This document shows, piece by piece, positions 57,837 to 64,000 of a DNA stretch of 64,000 bases. Numbering within the stretch: the first letter of the stretch is position 1; each line of letters opens with the position of its first letter. The notes below the pieces were generated by a model. The model saw only the letters and a program-made list of their open reading frames with translations. It made no database searches and was not told where the DNA came from. Location of the stretch: the NCBI RefSeq assembly GCF_014237865.1, contig NZ_JACJUU010000005.1, forward strand, positions 62,001 through 126,000, read 5' to 3'. The translations under genes were made by a program, and so were the position numbers. This DNA is from Pusillimonas minor. Its GTDB lineage: Bacteria > Pseudomonadota > Gammaproteobacteria > Burkholderiales > Burkholderiaceae_B.

Positions 57837-59159
57837 TTACTCCTGTGACTGTGCGCTGTTACCGGACAGCATGTACTGCTTCCAGGCCGCAAACTGGTTA
57901 CGCATGGGCAACTCGCTGGTGCCATTGACCGACACGGTGCCTTCGGGGGTTTCTTTATCGGTGCCGGCATAACGGTGATGACTGACCCACTCGCCGCCAC
58001 GGGTCATATTGCCCTCCTGGCAACGGCGATACAGCTCGACGTCGTCGGGCATGACGTTGGACGATGGCGAATTAATGACGTTGGTGTACGTCAAGGCACG
58101 GTCGAATACCGAGTCAGGCGCGCCTTTCAGGCGGAACGTCTGGATTTCGATAAGCGTACGATTAACGCTGATGGGGCGAATGACGCGGAACTGCTGGAAC
58201 ACCGTATGGGGCGAGCCGCTGCCGTAGATAACGGTGTTGTGGCGGTTCATCCCCAAAATAGCACGCGCTTTTTCTTCGCCGTGCACCGCAGCCAACGACT
58301 CGAAGTGCGCGCGCGAAACCGGGTCGCGGGTTGCCGCAGCCGGGTCGAAAATGGCTTCCATGTAGCCGTGGCCGTTCTTGTAGGCGCGCAGCTCAAGCTT
58401 TTCCCAGAACTCGTAAGGCTCACCGTTGCCGTCCATAATCAGCAGTTCGAACGGCATTTCACCCAGATGCTGGGCTTCGTCGCGTGCAGCCATGAATGAC
58501 GATTCATGCGTGATGGGCGCGTGCATGGTGTCGTGCAGGTTCTCGTAGAAAACCTTCCAGTTGGACAGCTGCATCACCTGGAACACACCACCCACAACCT
58601 CAACCTCGCCCTCGGGCGCGCGGTCGCACAGGTTATCAATAGAAGAAGCGGCGCCATCCAGGAAGGTCACCAGATCGGGGCCTTCGGCCGACTGGCTGGC
58701 AAACACAAAGCCGCGATAAGAATCGACGCGCGCCAGCGGTCGCATGGAAAAATCGGGGTGAGACTTGTCGAACGTCGTGCCTTCCATGCCATTGCGCAGC
58801 GGCACCGACAACAACGAACCGTCGAGCTTGAATGTCCAGGCATGGTAAGGGCAGCGGAAAAACTTCCCGGCACAGCCATCGCCCTGGGCAACCAGTTGCG
58901 CCCCTTTGTGCGGGCAACGGTTGTAAAGCACATTGATCTTGCCATCAGTGCCGCGCGTCATGATCACGTCTTGGTCACCGATGCGCGTGGTGTGGTAATC
59001 GCCGGGGTTCTTCACCTGGCTTTCATGACCAACGTAAATCCAGGCCTGGCCGTAAATGCGGTCCATTTCCAGCTGAAAAAGCTCGGGATCGGTGTATACC
59101 CGCTTATGTACGCTGTCTGAACGAACCAGACCCGCAATTTCCTCGTTGCTGATGCTCAT
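57837..59159 (-). CDS. Ring-hydroxylating oxygenase alpha subunit (Rieske)
   Basis: Catalytic subunit of 440 residues from the ATG at 59159, which has GGAGG five bases upstream. The Rieske cluster ligands are CPH (about 82-84) and CPYH (about 102-105). The mononuclear iron site is ENLHDTMHAPITH (about 200-212) with the third ligand probably in NVMPDDVELYRR. The beta partner, and the following SDR gene, point to cis-dihydroxylation of an aromatic acid. It is divergent from a LIV transporter operon that may import the substrate. The exact aromatic is not identifiable. Confidence 0.92.
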   Translation of the reverse strand: MSISNEEIAGLVRSDSVHKRVYTDPELFQLEMDRIYGQAWIYVGHESQVKNPGDYHTTRIGDQDVIMTRGTDGKINVLYNRCPHKGAQLVAQGDGCAGKFFRCPYHAWTFKLDGSLLSVPLRNGMEGTTFDKSHPDFSMRPLARVDSYRGFVFASQSAEGPDLVTFLDGAASSIDNLCDRAPEGEVEVVGGVFQVMQLSNWKVFYENLHDTMHAPITHESSFMAARDEAQHLGEMPFELLIMDGNGEPYEFWEKLELRAYKNGHGYMEAIFDPAAATRDPVSRAHFESLAAVHGEEKARAILGMNRHNTVIYGSGSPHTVFQQFRVIRPISVNRTLIEIQTFRLKGAPDSVFDRALTYTNVINSPSSNVMPDDVELYRRCQEGNMTRGGEWVSHHRYAGTDKETPEGTVSVNGTSELPMRNQFAAWKQYMLSGNSAQSQE

Positions 59160-59303
59160 GTTGTCCTCCAAACGGTTCAAGAGTCATTCCGTAGGAGGCA
59201 ATTTATTACGCAGCGAAAATGCGCAATAGCCGTTACTTGCAGCCGTTGTCCGCTTATGGCAGTGTGGCCTGACCATACCGGGATTAACCCTGTTTTTTGC
59301 ATG

Positions 59304-59346
59304 ATTCGGATAAACCATTAGGGGCGCCTGCCTATTTCGGATAGTG
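59304..59346. promoter_or_regulatory. Two CGGATA motifs, candidate operator
   Basis: ATTCGGATAAAC (59304-59315) and TTTCGGATAGTG (59335-59346) lie 31 bases apart, about three helical turns, on the same strand in the oxygenase/LIV divergent region (59160-59445). The second is nearly identical to a motif in the isochorismatase/binding-protein region at 63572-63584. A shared regulator is plausible. Confidence 0.4.
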
Positions 59347-59445
59347 ACACCCGGCGAATTCAACAAGAATGGCCACCTTGCAGCTTTACCTTGCAGCGCA
59401 CGTTCGCCTGCAGCAACAACCCCCTCAACATGAGCACATGCACAC

Positions 59446-60366
59446 ATGAGCACCCTATCCATTATTGAACAACTCATGAATGGCATCGGCCTGGGGCTGA
59501 TTCTCTTCATGATGGCGGCGGGCCTGACCATTGTGTTCGGCGTGATGGACACCATGAATCTGGCCCACGGCTCGCTATTCATGTTTGGCGCCTATTTTGC
59601 CGCAACAGCCTATGGCGTCACCGATTCGTTCACGCTGTCCGTCCTTATCGCAGTGGCACTGACCATGCTGGTCGGCCTGCTGCTGGAAACCACCCTGATC
59701 CGCCGGCTGTATACCCGCAACCACATGAATCAGGTCGTGGCCACATTCGGTGTCATTCTTATTTGTAATGACCTGGTCAAGTACGTTTGGGGGCCTGCGC
59801 CTATCATGGCCGCCACACCACCCTCGCTGGCCGGCTCGGTCGAACTGATCGGCGGGCTTGAATACCCCGCCTTCCGGCTGCTGATTATTGCTGTCGGCAT
59901 CGTGGCCGCCCTGGCGCTTTACTTCATGATGACGCATACGCGGCTAGGCATGCTGGTACGTGCCGGCGCCTCGAATCGCACCATGACCCAACTTATGGGC
60001 GTACCGGTGCGACGCGTGTTCTCGCTGATCTTCATCCTGGGCGCTGCCCTGGCCGGAATTGGCGGCGCCATGGTCGGCCCCGTCACGGCCGTACAGGTCG
60101 GCATGGGCGACTCGTTCATGATCCCCGCGCTGGTCGTTATTGTTATTGGCGGCATCGGGTCGATCCGCGGCGCATTTATCGCCGCCCTGCTGGTCGGCAT
60201 CGTCGACACCGCCGGGCGAGCCTTCATTCCCGGCCTTATCGAGCTGGTGGCCTCGCCGGTTGTTGCCGCCGACGTGGGCCCGGCCCTGGCCAGCGTTCTG
60301 ATGTATATCCTGATGATTGTTGTGCTTGGCTGCAAACCATCCGGACTTTTCCCCGCACGAGGATAA
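59446..60366 (+). CDS. LIV-type ABC transporter permease (LivH type)
   Basis: Inner-membrane permease of 306 residues with LivH marks LMNGIGLGLILFMMAAGLTI and NLAHGSLFMFGAYF near the N-terminus and a second-half coupling loop GASNRTMTQLMGVPVRRV. First gene of a four-gene uptake operon; it lies 3 bases before the LivM-type gene. Placement opposite the Rieske oxygenase suggests uptake of an aromatic acid, a substrate class that LIV-type systems often carry in this bacterial group. Confidence 0.92.
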   Translation: MSTLSIIEQLMNGIGLGLILFMMAAGLTIVFGVMDTMNLAHGSLFMFGAYFAATAYGVTDSFTLSVLIAVALTMLVGLLLETTLIRRLYTRNHMNQVVATFGVILICNDLVKYVWGPAPIMAATPPSLAGSVELIGGLEYPAFRLLIIAVGIVAALALYFMMTHTRLGMLVRAGASNRTMTQLMGVPVRRVFSLIFILGAALAGIGGAMVGPVTAVQVGMGDSFMIPALVVIVIGGIGSIRGAFIAALLVGIVDTAGRAFIPGLIELVASPVVAADVGPALASVLMYILMIVVLGCKPSGLFPARG

Positions 60367-60369
60367 TTC

Positions 60370-61362
60370 ATGCCCAGTCACAACACCTCAAAGTCGTCCG
60401 CCTGGGTGCCGCTGCTCGGCATCGTTTTGCTGGCCGCCTTCCCTGTTTTCTCGCAGTACCTGGGGCTTGACTACTACACCGGGTTTGTCATGCGCCTGCT
60501 GATCTCGATGATCATCGTGACCAGCCTGAACTTCTTGCTGGGCTACGGCGGTATGGTCGCCCTGGGGCATGCCGGGTTTATTGGCGTTGGCTCTTACGCC
60601 ATGGTCGCCCTGATCGAGGCCGGCATCACGTCGGTCTGGTTGCTGTGGTTCGGCGCTACCGTTATTACCGCGATTTGGGCGGCGCTAATCGGTCTTATCG
60701 TTTTACGCACACGTGGCATCTACTTCCTGATGATCACGCTGGCCTTTGCCGAAATGGTTTATTACATCGCGGTATCACTGCGCCAATACGGCGGCGACGA
60801 CGGCTATATTTTGTCGACCCCGCTCAGCTTTGGCCTGGGCTTTGACCCAATGGACACCAACACCTTGTACGCCGTGGTATTGGTCATGTTCGTGTTGACC
60901 TTTGCGTTCTTCAACCGCATGGTCGACTCGCGCTTCGGCAAAGCCATTATGGGTATTCGCGACAATCCGGTACGCATGCAGGCACTGGGTTACCCCACGT
61001 TCAAGCTGCAACTGCAGGCGTTTGTCATTGGTTCGGCCGTTGCCGGGTTGGGCGGCGCCATGATGATGACGCAAAACGGCTTTATCAGCCCAACCACAAT
61101 TCACTGGACACACTCCGCCGAGCTGATGGTAATTGTTGCCCTGGGTGGCATGGGCTACAAATGGGGCGCCATTCTGGGCGCTGGCTTGTGGGGTATCTTG
61201 AAAGAGTTCTTGCCACAGCTCACCGAATACTGGCACTGGCCCATGGGCTTGCTGGTCATCCTCATCATTCTGTATGCACCCAATGGCCTGTGGGCACTGT
61301 TCAGCCGCGAACAAGGCCAACAAAGCGGCGGGCTGTTTAAATTTATCCGGAGGCAGGCATGA
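60370..61362 (+). CDS. LIV-type ABC transporter permease (LivM type)
   Basis: Permease of 330 residues. LLGYGGMVALGHAGFIGVGS in the first half and the coupling loop GIRDNPVRMQALGYPTFKLQ are characteristic of LivM. Its end overlaps the following ATPase gene by 4 bases. Confidence 0.93.
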   Translation: MPSHNTSKSSAWVPLLGIVLLAAFPVFSQYLGLDYYTGFVMRLLISMIIVTSLNFLLGYGGMVALGHAGFIGVGSYAMVALIEAGITSVWLLWFGATVITAIWAALIGLIVLRTRGIYFLMITLAFAEMVYYIAVSLRQYGGDDGYILSTPLSFGLGFDPMDTNTLYAVVLVMFVLTFAFFNRMVDSRFGKAIMGIRDNPVRMQALGYPTFKLQLQAFVIGSAVAGLGGAMMMTQNGFISPTTIHWTHSAELMVIVALGGMGYKWGAILGAGLWGILKEFLPQLTEYWHWPMGLLVILIILYAPNGLWALFSREQGQQSGGLFKFIRRQA

Positions 61363-62120
61363 GTCTTTTTTCTGCGACCGGTCTGGTCAAAAGTTTCCAT
61401 AGTTTGCGGGCCACCGACAACGTCGACATCTCAGTCAACGCCAATGAAGTCCACGCGCTTATCGGCCCCAACGGGGCAGGCAAAAGCACCTTGGTCAACC
61501 TTATCTCGGGGCTGTTGCCCGTCGATGCCGGGCTCATCACGCTGGACGGACAAGACATTACCCGCTTGAAGGCTCACGAACGTGTGCACGCGGGTTTGTC
61601 TCGCTGTTTTCAGGTAACCAATCTGTTCAAAGAGATCAGCGTCATCGACAACCTGCGCCTGGCCATCCAGGCCCACGAAGGCAACAACTTCAAGGTGTTC
61701 GGCGTGCGTAACCACGAGGCGGCGCTGAACGAAAAAGCGCGGGCCTTGGGGGCCAAAGTCGGCATTGAAGGCGAAAGCGTGCTGAACAGCATGGCCGGCA
61801 GCTTGCCCCATGGCGCGCAACGACAGCTGGACATTGCCCTGGCACTGGCCGCCAACCCCAAGGTACTGCTGCTGGATGAGCCCATGGCCGGCATGGGCCC
61901 CGACGAATCGGCACGTGTGGTCGAACTCATCAAAGGCCTGCGTCAGCACATGGCAATTTTGCTGATCGAACACGACATGGAAGCCGTGTTTCAACTGGCA
62001 GACCGCATTTCAGTGTTGGTTTACGGCAAAGTCATCACCTCGGGGACAGTCGATCAAATCCGCAACGACCCGAAGGTTCAAGAAGTTTATTTAGGCTCGG
62101 AGACCGTCGCCCATGGCTGA
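61359..62120 (+). CDS. LIV-type ABC transporter ATPase (LivG type)
   Basis: ATPase of 253 residues with Walker A GPNGAGKST, LivG-type SRCFQVTNLF, a signature replaced by SLPHGAQRQLDIALAL and Walker B VLLLDEPMAGMGP. It overlaps the LivM-type gene by 4 bases and the LivF-type gene by 8, so all four are coupled. Confidence 0.93.
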   Translation: MSLFSATGLVKSFHSLRATDNVDISVNANEVHALIGPNGAGKSTLVNLISGLLPVDAGLITLDGQDITRLKAHERVHAGLSRCFQVTNLFKEISVIDNLRLAIQAHEGNNFKVFGVRNHEAALNEKARALGAKVGIEGESVLNSMAGSLPHGAQRQLDIALALAANPKVLLLDEPMAGMGPDESARVVELIKGLRQHMAILLIEHDMEAVFQLADRISVLVYGKVITSGTVDQIRNDPKVQEVYLGSETVAHG

Positions 62121-62829
62121 CAAACACTTGTTAACCTGTAAAAACCTGCACGCAGGCTACGGCGCCAGCCAGGTCTTGTTCGGCATGGATTTCACCATCG
62201 ACGAAGGTGAGGTCATTGGGCTGCTGGGTCGCAACGGCATGGGTAAAAGCACCACACTAAAAAATATTGTTGGCTTGCTTAAACCCACACAGGGCGAAAT
62301 CTGGTGGGAAGGCAAGGCGTTAAATACCATGGCGCCCGACGCCATTGCCCGCCTGGGTATTGCGATTGTGCCCGAGGGCCGACAGTGCTACCCAAACCTG
62401 ACCGTGCGCGAACACCTTGTGGCGTTTGCCGGCAACCGGAACGGCAGCGCCAACCAATGGACGCTGGAGCGCATTTACGACCTGTTTCCCCGCCTGGCCG
62501 AACGCAGCCAGCATATGGGCGGACAATTGTCGGGTGGTGAGCAGCAAATGCTGGCTATTGGCCGGGCATTGTCCACCAACCCGCGCCTGTTGATTCTTGA
62601 CGAAGCGACCGAAGGGCTTGCCCCGTTGATTCGTGAAGAAATCTGGCGCTGCCTGGACTTGCTGAAACAAGAAGGTCAAACCACGCTGGTGGTCGACAAG
62701 TATGTCGACAAGCTGGTGGGGCTGGCCGACCGCCACATTATTCTGGAACGCGGGAAAATCGTCTGGACGGGCTCGTCGGCCGAACTGGACGCCGACCGCA
62801 GCCTGTGGGTGCGCTACATGGGCGTTTAA
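62113..62829 (+). CDS. LIV-type ABC transporter ATPase (LivF type)
   Basis: ATPase of 238 residues with Walker A GRNGMGKST, signature LSGGEQQMLAIGRAL and Walker B LLILDEATEGLAP. Last gene of this rightward transporter operon; a hairpin follows. The switch region reads TLVVDKYVDK where LivF usually has a VEQN sequence: the H-loop-like position seems to lack the usual residues, so its ATPase competence could be altered. Confidence 0.92.
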   Translation: MADKHLLTCKNLHAGYGASQVLFGMDFTIDEGEVIGLLGRNGMGKSTTLKNIVGLLKPTQGEIWWEGKALNTMAPDAIARLGIAIVPEGRQCYPNLTVREHLVAFAGNRNGSANQWTLERIYDLFPRLAERSQHMGGQLSGGEQQMLAIGRALSTNPRLLILDEATEGLAPLIREEIWRCLDLLKQEGQTTLVVDKYVDKLVGLADRHIILERGKIVWTGSSAELDADRSLWVRYMGV

Positions 62830-62859
62830 CCCGGCGGCCTAGTTGCGGTTTAGCATTGG

Positions 62860-62897
62860 CATCGCGCCGCCCGGCAAGGCTGCCGGAGGGCGCGATG
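62860..62897. terminator. Hairpin between convergent genes
   Basis: CATCGCGCC (62860-62868) pairs with GGCGCGATG (62889-62897), and inside it CCGGCA pairs with TGCCGG. It lies between the ends of the LivF-type (+) and isochorismatase-like (-) genes. There is no T-run, so termination efficiency is uncertain. Confidence 0.55.
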
Positions 62898-62911
62898 GCT
62901 TGAACAGGCGC

Positions 62912-63505
62912 CTAAACCTGGCCCTGGTTCAGTTCGCTTACATTGGCTACCCTGGCGACAAACGCCAGGCTGCGCAACGCCGCCTCATGAAACTCGGGTG
63001 ACCCGGCGGCGCAGGCATCGGCTGCAATGGTGACTTCGTAGCCCCGATCAGTGGCGTCGCGTACGGTGTGCTCAACGACTGAATGCGTTGCGACGCCCCC
63101 CACAATCAAATGCTGCACATCAAGCATGCGCAAAATATTGTCCAGGCACGTTCCGGCAAACGAGCTGATGCGCTGATGGGTGACCACAAACTCGCGCGCG
63201 TTGTTCAACGGCTGCAGGGGCGCCAGGAATTCAGCCCCCCACTCACCGTCCTTGACCGCGCCAAGCTCGATGGTTTTCTGAAAAATAGGCGTATTACGGG
63301 GGCAATCGGCATAGTCGGGACGAAAGGCAATGCGCACGTGCACCACCGGCAGTTGCTGCGCGCGCGCAAACGCCAGCAAACGTGTGGCGCCGTCAATCAC
63401 GCGCTCGCGCACATTTTCGTCGTTCACGCCCACCCGGATTTTGCCATCCGGATGCAGCACTTCGTTCTGGTAATGCAAGGCCAACACAGCGGTTCGTTCA
63501 TTCAT
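62912..63505 (-). CDS. Isochorismatase-family protein with substituted active-site residues
   Basis: Protein of 197 residues from the ATG at 63505, with a GGGG sequence at good spacing. The fold is clear from VLALHYQNEVL, ISSFAGTCLDNIL and VGGVATHSVVEHTVRDA. However, the usual Asp of the D-x-Q-N block is His, the Lys before the S-x-F block appears to be His, and the usual Cys of GVATNVCVE is Val. It may be a pseudo-enzyme or use other chemistry. Located between a LIV operon and a LIV binding-protein gene, hence probably part of the aromatic catabolic set. Confidence 0.85.
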   Translation of the reverse strand: MNERTAVLALHYQNEVLHPDGKIRVGVNDENVRERVIDGATRLLAFARAQQLPVVHVRIAFRPDYADCPRNTPIFQKTIELGAVKDGEWGAEFLAPLQPLNNAREFVVTHQRISSFAGTCLDNILRMLDVQHLIVGGVATHSVVEHTVRDATDRGYEVTIAADACAAGSPEFHEAALRSLAFVARVANVSELNQGQV

Positions 63506-63571
63506 GGTTTTCCCCAATAGGTCGAGAGCTCAATTGTGATGAAACCGAGTCTAGCGCCTTGAATCATGCGG

Positions 63572-63631
63572 CACTATCCGGAAAAAGAGCCTGAAACAGC
63601 CAAAAATGGCACTGCTAAAAACGGATAGCGC
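63572..63631. promoter_or_regulatory. Inverted CGGATAG motifs, candidate operator
   Basis: CACTATCCGGAAA (63572-63584, reverse complement TTTCCGGATAGTG) and AAAACGGATAGCGC (63617-63630) face each other in the 216-base divergent region between the isochorismatase-like and binding-protein genes. They match the motif at 59335-59346. Confidence 0.4.
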
Positions 63632-63721
63632 AACAAGGGCGTCTGCCGATTGTGGATATTGCGCCGTGCGCGCTTTGCCTAGACTTGAAGCGCTTCAACC
63701 ACTCAACGCGCAAGGAAAATC

Positions 63722-64000
63722 ATGAAAAAATCAGCTATAGCTCGTGCAATGGTGTTTTCCGCAGCCTTGCTGGCCGCTGCCGGCGCCCAGGCTGCCGACG
63801 AAATCAAAATCGGCTTCTTGACCACATTGTCCGGCCCCGGCGCCGGCACAGGCCAGGATATCCGCGACGCCTTCTTGCTGGCCATTAAAATGAACGGCGG
63901 CAAATTAGGCGGTCTGCCTGTCAACATCAGCGTCACCGACGACCAGAACAACCCGGTCGCCGCACGTCAAACCGTCGAGCGCTACATCAAGCGCGACAAA
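63722..64000 (+). CDS. LIV-type substrate-binding protein, 3' partial
   Basis: First 93 residues of a periplasmic binding protein; the window ends inside it. ATG at 63722 has AAGGA five bases upstream. A signal peptide (MKKSAIARAMVFSAALLA, cleavage near AQAAD) is followed by the binding-fold start IKIGFLTTLSGPGAGTGQD and TDDQNNPVAARQTVERYI. It would supply substrate to the permeases encoded at 59446-62829, from which it is separated by the isochorismatase-like gene. Confidence 0.92.
   Translation, partial: MKKSAIARAMVFSAALLAAAGAQAADEIKIGFLTTLSGPGAGTGQDIRDAFLLAIKMNGGKLGGLPVNISVTDDQNNPVAARQTVERYIKRDK

Noticed and set aside
1-64000. tRNA, rRNA, insertion sequence or prophage genes
   Set aside because: No sequence with the conserved arms of tRNA, no rRNA segments, no transposase or integrase motifs were recognised; I could not run a covariance-model search.

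Overview
The window reads as chromosomal DNA of a betaproteobacterium of the order Burkholderiales, most like the Alcaligenaceae. The grounds are family-level: a high-GC, densely packed chromosome, a cyanophycin synthetase pair with its usual ABC transporter and DUF1854 neighbours, a DUF3141 PHA-synthase-like hydrolase, several branched-chain-amino-acid-type (LIV) ABC uptake systems and a Bordetella/Achromobacter-like catabolic gene style. I see no rRNA, tRNA, CRISPR array, insertion sequence or prophage.

Layout. 1-3.0 kb: a + strand adaptor/permease/ATPase efflux trio, cut by the left edge. 3.0-8.0 kb: an EAL phosphodiesterase, a chemoreceptor and a SulP transporter/universal stress protein pair. 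8.2-16.9 kb: a leftward, tightly packed six-gene set (HlyD adaptor, RbbA-like ABC fusion, ABC-2 permease, DUF3141 hydrolase, cytochrome c, potassium channel) with an FNR/ANR-like site upstream. 17.1-19.9 kb: a PagL-type lipid A deacylase and a MHYT-GGDEF-EAL protein. 20.2-23.5 kb: a small YjfB-like protein, a PhoD-like phosphatase, a 14-copy CAGTCG hexamer repeat and a Tat-exported dienelactone hydrolase. 23.6-27.1 kb: a selenium operon (selD-mnmH) ending in an ArsB-type pump.

27.2-39.4 kb is the most striking part: one leftward operon-like array, divergent from an IclR regulator. It encodes a three-subunit biotin-dependent carboxylase (free BCCP, biotin carboxylase, pyruvate-carboxylase-type carboxyltransferase), a HAD-IIA phosphatase, an acetoacetyl-CoA synthetase-like ligase, a Tm-1-like/UPF0261 ATP-binding protein and a complete LIV transporter. 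The transporter's binding-protein gene carries a one-base frameshift. The set looks like a dedicated route for importing, carboxylating and CoA-activating a small acid or ketone; its substrate is unknown.

41.6-49.3 kb: a cyanophycin locus, with full-length CphA and a second CphA lacking the C-terminal Mur lobe on one strand, and divergently an ABC exporter with an extra N-terminal domain plus DUF1854. 49.3-53.7 kb: a second chemoreceptor, a PaaI-type thioesterase, an MFS transporter and a DUF533 protein. 53.7-64 kb: a second catabolic region. Leftward: Rieske ring-hydroxylating oxygenase alpha and beta, an SDR dehydrogenase, a BCCT transporter and a porin. Rightward: LIV permeases and ATPases, then a divergent isochorismatase-like gene whose catalytic residues look substituted, and a LIV binding protein cut by the right edge. 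A shared CGGATAG-type sequence occurs in both divergent promoter regions of this last part.
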